Assembly (NCBI GenBank): GCA_023486985.1
Contig: JAMDEM010000101.1
Span: forward strand, 1-13,248
DNA length: 13,248 nucleotides
Origin: Bacillota bacterium
Lineage (GTDB): Bacteria; Vulcanimicrobiota; JAMDEM01
Reading direction: 5' to 3'
Part shown: positions 6,447 through 13,248 of the stretch, in pieces
Position numbering within the stretch: position 1 is the first letter of the stretch
Layout: each line of letters opens with the position of its first letter
Notes under the pieces: generated by a model
What the model saw: the letters and a program-made list of their open reading frames with translations, nothing else
Database searches by the model: none
Told to the model about the DNA's origin: nothing
Translations under genes and position numbers: made by a program

Positions 6447-6477
6447 TAAAAAAACCTCCGTAAAAAATTTGAATTAT

Positions 6478-6498
6478 CCCCTCACCCTTGCCCTCTCC
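6478..6498 (+). repeat. Left half of an interrupted palindromic repeat
   Basis: A segment beginning CCCCTCACCCTTGCCC and ending CTCTCC is the same type of G/C-rich repeat arm as at 5451 and 11773. Its expected partner, GGAGAGGG, appears only at 6663, about 160 bases away, suggesting that something inserted into the palindrome centre. Confidence 0.6.
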
Positions 6499-6662
6499 TA
6501 TATCTTCCGCTTCGCTCAAGTTTCGCTATCGCTCAACTTTTACTGTTGTTCCCAGGGTTTTACGGAACCTTCTAGGCTCGCCTTCTGCTCGCCAAGAAGT
6601 TCCAGCCAAAACCCGTGCTCTTGCTACGCAAGTCCTCCCTCTTCGGTCGGAACGCACCCCAA
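6499..6662. repeat. Structured non-coding insert between the repeat halves
   Basis: This stretch is non-coding and rich in inverted repeats. The largest hairpin spans 6555-6614, with arms GGGTTTT (6555-6561), GGAAC, TTCT and GGC facing GCC (6591-6593), AGAA, GTTCC and CAAAACCC (6607-6614). Smaller ones are AAGTT…AACTT near 6519-6540 and CTTGC-TAC-GCAAG near 6620-6632. It has no transposase. It may be a MITE-like insertion or a structured RNA. The adjoining FtsY leader (6447-6477) holds only its ribosome binding site. Confidence 0.5.
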
Positions 6663-6746
6663 GGAGAGGGTTTAGGATGGGATTTCTCTCGGAGCTGCGC
6701 TCCGAAAGAAATTACCCAAAGATTTTCAGCACCATTCCCTCTCCCC
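6663..6746. repeat. Inverted repeat arms flanking an inner hairpin
   Basis: GGAGAGGG…ATGG (6663-6680) faces CCATTCCCTCTCCCC (6732-6746) as an imperfect inverted pair. Between them, ATTTCTCTCGGAGC (6682-6695) and GCTCCGAAAGAAAT (6699-6712) form a 14-pair stem with one mismatch and loop TGC. No coding potential is apparent. Confidence 0.65.
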
Positions 6747-6772
6747 AAAGTAGCAATGAATAATTAGCTCAC

Positions 6773-6797
6773 CCTGCCCCTCTTCAGGAAAGAGGGG
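6773..6797. repeat. Palindrome overlapping the 3' end of the GH3 gene
   Basis: CCCCTCTT (6777-6784) and AAGAGGGG (6790-6797) form a hairpin related to the one at 1212-1232. The GH3 stop codon (6784-6786) and its last residues (PPLS) fall inside the repeat, so the extreme C-terminus appears to be supplied by it. Confidence 0.7.
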
Positions 6798-8385
6798 GGA
6801 AGGTCAGTCCGCGGCCATATTCAAAGAGTCCTGGTATTGTAACGGGAAGCTTTCCTTTCGGAGCAAATTTTCCAAGAACAACTTCCGCAAGCGCTTCCAG
6901 AGACACAGGTCTGAACCCATAAGAAACAATATAAGCCGGTATTTTGTCAAACTGCATAATATCGTAAGGATTAAATATGGAAGCCACTGCAAATGGCTTG
7001 CCTTCCAGCTGAAGCTCCCTGACAATATTTACCTGCATCTCCGGCAGTTTTCCCCTTGAAAAAGTTGCCATCAAAACAACATTACATTCCCGTGCCTTAA
7101 GCATAATTTCGTCAACGTTGATAGAATCAGATGAAGGATCAAAATTTATTTCCTTCACAAATTCACTGTGCCTTCCCATTACCTCTCCCAGAGTGGGCTC
7201 TTGAGAACCGGGAATTCCGGGGCATATTATTCCAAGCACATTATCAGCCGAAGGTTTTATGGGTAAAACGCCGTTGTCATTTTTCAGAAGGGTAATCGAA
7301 TTTAAAGCTATCTTCTTCATTACAGGCGCGGGGTCATCCCGGAACGGAATATCACTCAGGGGACGCCTGAATTTCTGCCGGAGTATCCTTTTAACCGACT
7401 CGTCAATTCTTGAAACAGAAATTTTGCCTTCCTCCACATTCTTTTTAAGCCCGAAATAAATACCCTGGTGGATATCATCTCCGCCGCAGGCTAATAGAAT
7501 ATCTGCCCCTGCCGAAACAGCTCTGAAAGTCGTTTCATCATATCCATAATTATCCGAAATTGCCTTCATATTAAGAGAATCAGTAATAAGAAGTCCCTTA
7601 AAGCCCAGCTTGCCTCTTAAAATATCAGTCATAATAACCGGAGAAAAAGTGGCAGGAATTTTTTCCCTGTCAATTGCCGGATAAAAAACATGAGCCGTCA
7701 TTACCGACTCAACTCTTGAATGAATTGCCGAAACAAAAGGTTTCAAATCGGCATTTTCCAAATACTCTGCCGTCTTTCTTACCGTGGGCAGTGAAAGATG
7801 TGAATCCAGCTCCGTATCGCCATGTCCCGGAAAATGCTTGGCGCAGGCCGCCACGCCGCTTTCCTGAAAGCCTTTAACGGACTTTTCCGCCATCTGCACT
7901 GCAAGTTCAATATTGTCGCTAAAGGATCTGACGCCTATAACAGGATTACCAGGATTGGTGTTAATGTCAACAACAGGAGCAAAGTCCATATTTATCCCCA
8001 GGCTTCGAAGTTCTTTAGCCATGAGTGCGGCTGACTCATAAGCAAACTCGGAATTTCTTGTGGCTGCAACAGCCATATTGCCGGGAGATATAGCCCGGGC
8101 AAAGGGCATCTGGGTTACAAAACCTCCCTCCTGGTCTATCCCGACAAGAAGCGGAGCCTTTGTTCTTCCGGCAAGAGCCGTAACCTGAAGATCTGAAATC
8201 AGCTTTTTTGTCTGGTCAAAATCGGAAAGATTCTTGGAAAAAAGAATGACGCCGCCCCAGTTATACTGTCCGAAATAAACTTCCATATCATGATCCATTT
8301 CCTTGCCGGAAAAGTCAACCATTATCATCTGGGCAATTTTATCATCAAGGCTAAGACTTGATAAAACAGGATCTAGTTCTATCAT
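6784..8385 (-). CDS. GH3 beta-N-acetylhexosaminidase (NagZ-like) with C-terminal domain
   Basis: This 533-residue protein combines a GH3 N-terminal TIM barrel (about 1-340) with a C-terminal alpha/beta domain. The substrate-site motif is GIDQEGGFV (82-90). The NagZ-type signature KHFPGHGDTELDSHLSLP (183-200) carries the Asp-His acid/base dyad (Asp194, His196), and ITDSLNM (267-273) holds the nucleophile Asp269. This dyad separates GlcNAc-releasing GH3 enzymes from beta-glucosidases, which use a C-terminal acid. It has no signal peptide and so is cytoplasmic: it would cleave imported beta-GlcNAc saccharides or muropeptides. It is longer than E. coli NagZ (about 340) and resembles the two-domain Gram-positive type. 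ATG 8385 is chosen for its AAGAGG site eight bases upstream; the in-frame ATG at 8418 sits in the centre of a palindromic repeat. It lies downstream of the sugar importer genes. Confidence 0.92.
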   Translation of the reverse strand: MIELDPVLSSLSLDDKIAQMIMVDFSGKEMDHDMEVYFGQYNWGGVILFSKNLSDFDQTKKLISDLQVTALAGRTKAPLLVGIDQEGGFVTQMPFARAISPGNMAVAATRNSEFAYESAALMAKELRSLGINMDFAPVVDINTNPGNPVIGVRSFSDNIELAVQMAEKSVKGFQESGVAACAKHFPGHGDTELDSHLSLPTVRKTAEYLENADLKPFVSAIHSRVESVMTAHVFYPAIDREKIPATFSPVIMTDILRGKLGFKGLLITDSLNMKAISDNYGYDETTFRAVSAGADILLACGGDDIHQGIYFGLKKNVEEGKISVSRIDESVKRILRQKFRRPLSDIPFRDDPAPVMKKIALNSITLLKNDNGVLPIKPSADNVLGIICPGIPGSQEPTLGEVMGRHSEFVKEINFDPSSDSINVDEIMLKARECNVVLMATFSRGKLPEMQVNIVRELQLEGKPFAVASIFNPYDIMQFDKIPAYIVSYGFRPVSLEALAEVVLGKFAPKGKLPVTIPGLFEYGRGLTFPPLS

Positions 8386-8405
8386 TAAAAATACCTCTTC
8401 TTTTC

Positions 8406-8429
8406 CCCCTCTCCCCATGGGGAGAGGGG
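8406..8429. repeat. 24-base perfect palindrome upstream of the GH3 gene
   Basis: Arms CCCCTCTCCCC (8406-8416) and GGGGAGAGGGG (8419-8429) meet around AT. It is directly upstream of the ribosome binding site of the GH3 gene and creates a false in-frame ATG at 8418. Confidence 0.85.
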
Positions 8430-8472
8430 ATAATTTTCTCTCTCCAAGCAGGAGAAGGAAAAACGCGCTATT

Positions 8473-8512
8473 CCTCCCCTTAAATTAAGGGGAGGTCAGG
8501 CGGGGTTATTTC
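8473..8512. repeat. Second copy of the CCTCCCCTTAA palindrome
   Basis: Arms CCTCCCCTTAA (8473-8483) and TTAAGGGGAGG (8485-8495), then a tail (tcaggcggggttattt), match 1245-1284 with only a few differences, including the central base. It lies in the importer-GH3 gap. Confidence 0.85.
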
Positions 8513-8563
8513 TATAGTTTCCAAAATTACTGTGCGAACTCCTTCAATATTTTAAACTCCCGC

Positions 8564-8603
8564 TGCCCGTTCGGGGAACGGGCACTACATCTCCGCGGAG
8601 ATG
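8564..8603. repeat. Two tandem hairpins downstream of the sugar permease gene
   Basis: TGCCCGTTC (8564-8572) pairs with GAACGGGCA (8576-8584). Immediately beside it is the 16-base palindrome with arms CATCTCCG and CGGAGATG (8588-8603). On the - strand they follow the permease TAA by eight bases and could stop or protect the importer transcript, although no U-run follows. They may instead be another dispersed repeat type. Confidence 0.65.
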
Positions 8604-8610
8604 AAACTTT

Positions 8611-9435
8611 TTACTTTATAGAGCCTGCCATAATGCCTTTAATGAAATGCCTCTGCATGATTACAAACACAATTATTATCGGAACCATTGAAAGAACCGA
8701 TCCGGCGGCAACAGCCCTGAAGTTGGAAGCAAACATGTTTGAAAGATAACTTAATCCAACCGCCAGAGGGTACTTGGCTTCATGCTTTAGAATAACAAGG
8801 GGCCACATAAAGGTATTCCAGTAACTGACAAAAGAAAATATTGCCAGAGTTGCCATTGAAGGTCTTGTCAGGGGCAGCATTATCCTGTACCATATTCCCA
8901 GCTCGCCGCAGCCGTCAATTCTTGCGGCGTCTTCAAGCTCCCTGGGAATTACAATATATGCCTGCCGCATCAGGAAGATTCCAAAAACACTTACCAGGCT
9001 TGGCAGAAAAATTGATAAGTACGTGTCAAACAAACCAAGCTTCCTTATGGTTATGAAATTAACTATCATATTCGCCTGCGCCGGGAGCATCAAAGTTGCA
9101 AGCATGGCGGCAAAAATAAAATTTCTTCCCGGAAATTCCAGCCGGGCAAGGGGATAAGCCGCAAGGGAAGCAATTAAAAGCTCAAGGAAAACGCCCCAGA
9201 AACAAATCCAGATAGTATTAAGAAGAAACTGCGGTATTAGCGGCACATCTTTCATAACCTGAATGAAATTGGAAAAAGTTGCCGGGAAAGGAAGAAAATC
9301 TTTTAAATCTGCAATTTTAAAAACATTGCCTGATGATTTGAAAGCCACAAAAATCATCCAGATAAAGGGCCCGGTTAGAAAAAGAGCAAGAAATATCAAG
9401 CCTGTATATGAAAGTATCCGCTTTACTGTTTTCAT
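8611..9435 (-). CDS. Carbohydrate ABC transporter permease, MalG type (CUT1)
   Basis: This 274-residue inner-membrane protein has six hydrophobic segments, the usual MalG size. The cytoplasmic EAA loop, which contacts the ATPase, is ELEDAARIDGCGELGIWY followed by RIMLPLTRP (166-192). The family pairs with a MalF-type permease to form the sugar channel. Its ATG follows the TGA of the preceding permease gene by one base (TGATATG), and the nearest GGAGG lies 17 bases upstream inside that gene, so translation is probably coupled. It is the last gene of the importer cluster; the GH3 gene follows after 225 bases of repeats. The sugar is not identifiable from the permease. Confidence 0.95.
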   Translation of the reverse strand: MKTVKRILSYTGLIFLALFLTGPFIWMIFVAFKSSGNVFKIADLKDFLPFPATFSNFIQVMKDVPLIPQFLLNTIWICFWGVFLELLIASLAAYPLARLEFPGRNFIFAAMLATLMLPAQANMIVNFITIRKLGLFDTYLSIFLPSLVSVFGIFLMRQAYIVIPRELEDAARIDGCGELGIWYRIMLPLTRPSMATLAIFSFVSYWNTFMWPLVILKHEAKYPLAVGLSYLSNMFASNFRAVAAGSVLSMVPIIIVFVIMQRHFIKGIMAGSIK

Positions 9436-9436
9436 A

Positions 9437-10393
9437 TCAGTAGTACTTCAATCCTCCCTCCCGGAAAAATCTTATATTAATGTACGAGATAGCCCCGACA
9501 AACACAGCAAGAACAAGGGCAAGAGCAGAAGCATAACCCATATTGAATTCATTGAACGCCTTGCCGAAAATATAATAAACCATGGTAAGGGTGCCGTGCT
9601 CGGGACCGCCCTGTGTCATAACATAAATCTCGCCGAAAACCTTTAAAGCTGAAATGCAGGAAATTATTGAACACAAAGCGATTGAAGGCTTAAGAAGGGG
9701 CAGGGTAATTGAGATAAAAACCTGGAACCTTGAAGCCCCGTCTATCCTTGCCGCTTCTTCAAATTCCTGGTTAATGGACTGCAAGCCGGCAAGATAAAGC
9801 ACCATGTAGTAGCCAAGCCCCTGCCATAAAGTTACAAACATTACGGAAAAGAGAGCGATATTTTTATCGGTAAGCCAGTGCATGCTTATGCTGCCGGCAT
9901 GAACAAAGGGTATTATATGCAAAAATTTATTAAGGATAAAATTCATGGCTCCGTCAGTTGCAAAAATCCACTGCCAGACAATTCCCACAACAACAATGGA
10001 AGTAATTACCGGAATATAATAAGCAGTCCTGAAAAATGTTTTTCCCCTGATATTTGAATTCATTGCCATTGCCATTAGAATTGATAAAAGCTGTATGAAG
10101 GGAACTACAATGAGATATAAAAATGAATTTTTCAGCGCCTGATAAAAATACGGGTCTTTAAAAATTTTCAGGAAATTTTTAATTCCCACAAAAACAGGAG
10201 GCGCAAGGTTCCCGTTATCCAGAGTTTTTATCATGTTGTAATCATAAAAACCAAGCACCACTCCGTAAATTATGGGATAATAAGTAAAGACAATAAGAAT
10301 AACAATAGCCGGCAAAAGAAAAAGATATGCGATTAGTGCATGCTTTGTCTTTTGATTCATTTTTGGTTTCCCTGAACTTGCTTTTTCCCTCAT
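9437..10393 (-). CDS. Carbohydrate ABC transporter permease, MalF/UgpA type (CUT1)
   Basis: This 318-residue inner-membrane protein has a cytoplasmic lysine-rich N-terminus, a first membrane helix at about 20-40, a periplasmic loop to about 90 and five further helices. The EAA loop is EFEEAARIDGASRFQVF followed by ISITLPLLKP (210-236). It has the shorter UgpA/MsmF-like form, without the large extra periplasmic domain of E. coli MalF. Its ATG overlaps the TGA of the binding-protein gene (ATGA), with GGGTGA upstream as a weak ribosome binding site; Met12 is a possible but less well placed alternative. It is co-transcribed with the genes on both sides. Confidence 0.95.
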   Translation of the reverse strand: MREKASSGKPKMNQKTKHALIAYLFLLPAIVILIVFTYYPIIYGVVLGFYDYNMIKTLDNGNLAPPVFVGIKNFLKIFKDPYFYQALKNSFLYLIVVPFIQLLSILMAMAMNSNIRGKTFFRTAYYIPVITSIVVVGIVWQWIFATDGAMNFILNKFLHIIPFVHAGSISMHWLTDKNIALFSVMFVTLWQGLGYYMVLYLAGLQSINQEFEEAARIDGASRFQVFISITLPLLKPSIALCSIISCISALKVFGEIYVMTQGGPEHGTLTMVYYIFGKAFNEFNMGYASALALVLAVFVGAISYINIRFFREGGLKYY

Positions 10394-11679
10394 TGATCAC
10401 CCGATGCTAAAATTTCATCCCATTTTTCTGCCGCTTCATCAAGGGCGGCTTGAACGGTTTTGCGCTGGTACATTGAATTTTCGATAGCATCCTTTAAGGC
10501 TTTGCCAAGGTCGACCCAGTTTTTAAGACCAAGGCTTAAATTTCTTGCATGCTTTAACTGCATTATGGAAATTCTTATTGCCTCATCCTGCACCGGATCT
10601 CCCTTGCCTTCTATAAAAAAAGGATCGGCTGCGGCCTTTTTTGTTGAAGGCAAAAGGGGGAGCCTCTTGCAAAACTGAAGCTGATTTTCGTCATTTGTAA
10701 GGAAAAGGGCAAGTTTTACTGCTTCTTCTTTATGTCGTGATGCACGGGGCACGGCAAAGTTCATTATTGCCGCAGGCACAATTCCAGCCTTTCCCCTGGG
10801 GTACGGTGCAACCCTGGTTGCATTATAAACATCGGGAGCATTTAGTTTGATTTTTAATAAAAATTGCGGGCCGCTAACGAGCATTCCAAGATTGCCTCTT
10901 TGATACATTTCTACTGCGCCCTGATAGCCGGATGTCATGGTCTCGCGCGGTATTATATCATTTTTATAAAGGTCAACATACCATTGAAGCCTTGCCGCCG
11001 CAGCCGGAGAATTAAAAAGTGCTTGTTTCCTGTCCTTGCTCAAAACAGGAATGCCCTGACACTGCCAGTCATCGAGAAGTTTGCCGAAATTTGCCGGATC
11101 AATGGCGGGCATAAATCCATAAACACCCGTTTTTTGTTTTATTATAACTGCATCTTTTTCTATGTCATCCCAGCTTTTGGGACCTTTATCAGCATCCAAT
11201 CCAGCCGCGGAAAAAAGATTTGAATTGTACATTACAACCTGGGTGGTAACATACCAGGGAATTGCATAATTACTGCCTTCGAAGCTTGCCGCATTCCATA
11301 GATTATCCAGATACTTTTCCCTGTCTTTTGCCGGAACCGCCTCATCCATATTTACCAGTGCATTATTCTGAGCAAGAAGAAGGGCATACTCGGGGTTAAG
11401 GTTTACAACATCAGGGGAAACTCCGCCGGCAATGGAAGCCATAAGTTTCTGCATCATAACGTTTATGGGAATATCAATCCATTCCAGTTCTATATCCGGA
11501 TTTTCCTTTTGATATTTCGCCATTAAGGATTCAATATAATCAGTATGCTCCGGTTTTAAGGATATAGTCCAGAACTCAAGTTTTATTTTTCCTGAAGGAG
11601 CAGATGATTGACCGCAGCCTGATAAGATAAAGGCGGTTGAAATTAAAAGTGCTATAAATAATTTTAAAACTTTTTCCAT
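10390..11679 (-). CDS. Sugar ABC transporter substrate-binding lipoprotein
   Basis: This 429-residue extracytoplasmic solute-binding protein (family 1, CUT1) captures a sugar and delivers it to the two permeases. A signal peptide with lipobox ILSGC puts the lipidated Cys at 22, followed by a GQSSAPSG linker. The mature part starts IKLEFWTISLKPEHTDYIESLMAKY, typical of the first lobe, with later family features GVSPDVVNLNPE and YAIPWYV. The conserved C-terminal segment KEEAVKLALFLTNDENQ matches the usual 'A..F..FL…' region. The start ATG has AGAGGA unusually close (two to three bases). No ATPase gene lies in the cluster; CUT1 systems often share an MsmX-like ATPase encoded elsewhere. Ligand unknown; the downstream NagZ-like enzyme hints at amino-sugar oligosaccharides. 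Confidence 0.94.
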   Translation of the reverse strand: MEKVLKLFIALLISTAFILSGCGQSSAPSGKIKLEFWTISLKPEHTDYIESLMAKYQKENPDIELEWIDIPINVMMQKLMASIAGGVSPDVVNLNPEYALLLAQNNALVNMDEAVPAKDREKYLDNLWNAASFEGSNYAIPWYVTTQVVMYNSNLFSAAGLDADKGPKSWDDIEKDAVIIKQKTGVYGFMPAIDPANFGKLLDDWQCQGIPVLSKDRKQALFNSPAAAARLQWYVDLYKNDIIPRETMTSGYQGAVEMYQRGNLGMLVSGPQFLLKIKLNAPDVYNATRVAPYPRGKAGIVPAAIMNFAVPRASRHKEEAVKLALFLTNDENQLQFCKRLPLLPSTKKAAADPFFIEGKGDPVQDEAIRISIMQLKHARNLSLGLKNWVDLGKALKDAIENSMYQRKTVQAALDEAAEKWDEILASGDQ

Positions 11680-11720
11680 ATTCCTCTTAACGCTGCCTCT
11701 CTCCCTTTCAAAGAAGGATA

Positions 11721-11795
11721 ATCCCCTTAATCCCCCTTTGATAAAGGGGGAGAAATCCCCTAAATCCCCCGAGGGGAGAGGATAAAGGTGAGGGG
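11721..11795. repeat. Composite palindromic repeat between the TPR and binding-protein genes
   Basis: CCCCCTTT (11732-11739) and AAAGGGGG (11743-11750) form a perfect hairpin flanked by repeated aatcccc units. Next to it, 11773-11795 is an exact inverted copy of 5451-5473. On the - strand it starts right after the TPR stop codon, so it could attenuate transcription between the TPR gene and the importer. No promoter for the importer was recognised in this 118-base gap. Confidence 0.8.
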
Positions 11796-11797
11796 TT

Positions 11798-12751
11798 TCA
11801 TTTACGTGAATCTTTCATTTGTTTCAAAACTTTATCACGCATTTCAATGCTGTCTGAGTCGTTCGGATCAATCTTCAGTGCTTCTTTAAATTCTTTTACG
11901 GCATCCTCATCCTTGCTCATCTCAAAGTATATCATACCAAGCAGATAATGCGCCCGGGCAATTTTGCCGTCTTCTTTAATAACGCTCTCAGCCTTTTCTT
12001 TTGCTTTATCAAATTTTTTTGCCTTAAGCAGGATAAAGCCTTCAGCCAGCGTTGCCCAGATTGTTTCCTTTCCGGTTTTTACTACAGCCTCAAGCTCTTC
12101 TATATATTCCTTTTGTTTTCCAAGTTTTTCCATGCTAAAAGCACGGTTAAAAATATAAAGAACTCCGCCCCGGGAAAGATTTACAGCGGCAGTCAGTTCT
12201 TTGGCTGATTCAGTGTATTTTCTTTTCTGATAATATGCCACGCCAAGATTTCCATGTGCCGGAGCATAGCTTTCATTTAACTCTATGCTTCTTGCCCAGA
12301 CTGAAATTGCGTCATCAAGCTTTCCGAGTGAATAATAAATCACGCCCAGGGCATACTGAACTTCATACTTGCCGGGCTTCTGCCTCTGGAGTTTTTCAAG
12401 CAGTTCGCGTGCTTCATCAAGCCTGCCTTCTTCCATATAAGCAGTGGCAAGATACAAATAAGTGGACACAAACTCAGGCTTTAATTGAATTACTTTCTGG
12501 AAACTTTCACCTGCTTCTTTGTATTTTTTTTCTCCCATGAAGGCTAGTCCAAGAAGATAATGAGCGTCGGAATAACTTGGCTCAAGCTCAACCGCTTTTT
12601 TAAGTTCCTCAATTGCTCTTGAATATTCCTTCTTTTCAAGCAAGTCCCGGCCGACCTTAAAATGATTTATCGCCTCAACGCCGTAATCCGCAAGGGCAGA
12701 GGAACAGAGAAGAAAACCAAGTATAATACTGATAAAAATACACTTTTTCAT
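11798..12751 (-). CDS. Exported tetratricopeptide-repeat protein
   Basis: This 317-residue protein has a Sec signal peptide (MKKCIFISIILGFLLC…ALA, cleavage after about Ala21; no proper lipobox, since Leu precedes the Cys). About eight TPR units fill the rest, roughly 28-61, 62-95, 96-129, 130-163, 164-197, a degenerate 198-231, 232-265 and 266-299, with the usual consensus (AHYLLGLAFMGEKKYKEA; APAHGNLGVAYYQKRKYTES). Such proteins scaffold envelope complexes; the partner is unknown. The chosen ATG at 12751 begins the signal peptide. A longer in-frame start at 12850 would read through group II intron domains V-VI and is rejected. Only 13 exon bases separate the intron from the ATG, with no clear Shine-Dalgarno sequence beyond a weak GGAT, so expression may depend on the intron-exon junction. 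Confidence 0.9.
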   Translation of the reverse strand: MKKCIFISIILGFLLCSSALADYGVEAINHFKVGRDLLEKKEYSRAIEELKKAVELEPSYSDAHYLLGLAFMGEKKYKEAGESFQKVIQLKPEFVSTYLYLATAYMEEGRLDEARELLEKLQRQKPGKYEVQYALGVIYYSLGKLDDAISVWARSIELNESYAPAHGNLGVAYYQKRKYTESAKELTAAVNLSRGGVLYIFNRAFSMEKLGKQKEYIEELEAVVKTGKETIWATLAEGFILLKAKKFDKAKEKAESVIKEDGKIARAHYLLGMIYFEMSKDEDAVKEFKEALKIDPNDSDSIEMRDKVLKQMKDSRK

Positions 12752-12764
12752 ATATCCATGCTTT

Positions 12765-12836
12765 ATCGAGTAGGAGGGGGTTATTAGCCCCCGTCCTCCC
12801 ACACCACCGTACGTACCGTTCGGTATACGGCGGTTC
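12765..12836 (-). ncRNA. Group II intron domains V and VI
   Basis: Domain V (12836-12802) begins GAACCGCCGUAUACC and folds into an eight-pair lower stem (ACCGCCGU-type arm with ACGGUGGU), a two-base CG bulge on the 3' strand and a short upper stem (UACC/GGUA) capped by GAAC, as the catalytic hairpin requires. Domain VI (12800-12765) pairs GGGGG with CCCCC around CUAAUAA and leaves an adenosine seven bases from the 3' end as a candidate branch point. Confidence 0.85.
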
Positions 12837-13248
12837 ATAAGGATTAGCAAGACTCAATTATAAGTCTCGCAGGTTTCCTCTTCATCTCGTGCCGGCGGAA
12901 AACTCGGCGCTCCCATAGACCCCGACAGATTCACTGTCTCCTTCCGTGGGCAGCTCCCTTTCGAGATTTTCTGCTGTCTTTGCTTCCCGCTCGAACTCAA
13001 CGAAAATCAACCTTTCCTTATGTTCAGCCCTTCCTTCTCTTTGCGCTTAAGAGAAGTACTATGACCTCTGCTGACTCCTGCTGCTTCAACCTCGTATCAC
13101 TATGAGGCTTGCCAAATCTCTCAGCTTTACAACAGGCCTCCCTGGGTAAGAACACCGTCTTTCGCTTCATCTACCTGCCCCATATACTGTAAAAACCTTT
13201 GACACCATGGGCTTCCTTTTGTTTGGCAAAGTTGCCCAATGCACAATG
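12765..13248 (-). mobile_element. 3' portion of a group II intron, no reverse transcriptase visible
   Basis: On the - strand the sequence ends in recognisable group II domains V and VI, with a predicted 3' end …CTACTCGAT at 12765. Upstream, 12842-13248 is non-coding and resembles, from memory, the RNA-domain region that accompanies such introns (for example cctccctgggtaagaac on the + strand, 13137-13153). No open frame here carries reverse-transcriptase motifs such as YADD; the longest is about 55 codons and lacks a normal start. Either the intron-encoded protein has been deleted or the intron is an ORF-less derivative. The 5' end lies beyond the window. The identity of domains V-VI is firm; that of the upstream part is moderate. 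Confidence 0.75.

Noticed and set aside
8564..8603. Intrinsic terminator of the sugar importer operon
   Set aside because: The hairpins are strong, but no U-run follows on the - strand, so they are listed as repeats only.
12675..12857. Small - strand open frame covering the intron end and the TPR start
   Set aside because: It reads through group II domains V-VI and then out of frame through the signal peptide, with no family likeness.
12883..13045. Roughly 55-codon - strand open frame ending in VGVYGSAEFSAGTR
   Set aside because: It has no normal start and no reverse-transcriptase motif; probably intron RNA sequence or a remnant, not a gene.

Overview
The window is 13.2 kb of AT-leaning bacterial chromosome. 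It has tightly packed genes, strong GGAGG-type ribosome binding sites, several non-ATG starts (CTG, GTG, TTG), and gene borders full of G/C-rich palindromic repeats. Nothing fixes the phylum. The gene set (two exported proteins, a CUT1 sugar importer, a GH3 hexosaminidase, FtsY) and the repeat load suit an uncultivated, probably heterotrophic or anaerobic bacterium. That is an inference.

Left part (1-830, + strand): the 3' end of an ion-channel-like gene, apparently broken by one extra base near position 73. It is followed in the same frame by a small cyclic-nucleotide-binding-domain (CNBD) protein that seems to start at CTG. Back to back on the - strand are an AAMDC/Mth938-like small protein (831-1172) and an aldehyde dehydrogenase (1297-2766).

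Centre (2861-5436, + strand): the most interesting unit. A consensus sigma70-type promoter leads directly into a fluoride (crcB-motif) riboswitch. The 3' end of the aptamer overlaps an intrinsic terminator hairpin, which also holds the ribosome binding site of the next gene. The unit controls a CPA2-type cation:proton antiporter, and 50 bases later a soluble protein with PRC-barrel, MgtE_N and CBS domains. This looks like a fluoride-stress operon built without CrcB/Fluc, linking anion stress to an unusual antiporter and to a possible Mg2+/nucleotide-sensing partner.

Right part (5502-12751, - strand): in transcription order, a TPR protein with a signal peptide, a sugar ABC importer (binding lipoprotein plus two permeases, no ATPase), a NagZ-like GH3 glycosidase and FtsY. 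The importer and glycosidase suggest uptake and cytoplasmic cleavage of a beta-linked, perhaps GlcNAc-containing, oligosaccharide.

The right edge (12765-13248) is the 3' portion of a group II intron on the - strand, with recognisable domains V and VI. No reverse transcriptase is visible. The intron ends 13 bases before the start codon of the TPR gene.

Throughout, dispersed palindromes fill intergenic spaces and run into coding ends, so naive longest-ORF starts are wrong for the antiporter, the GH3 enzyme and the TPR protein. The 6447-6783 gap is a nested mosaic of such palindromes.
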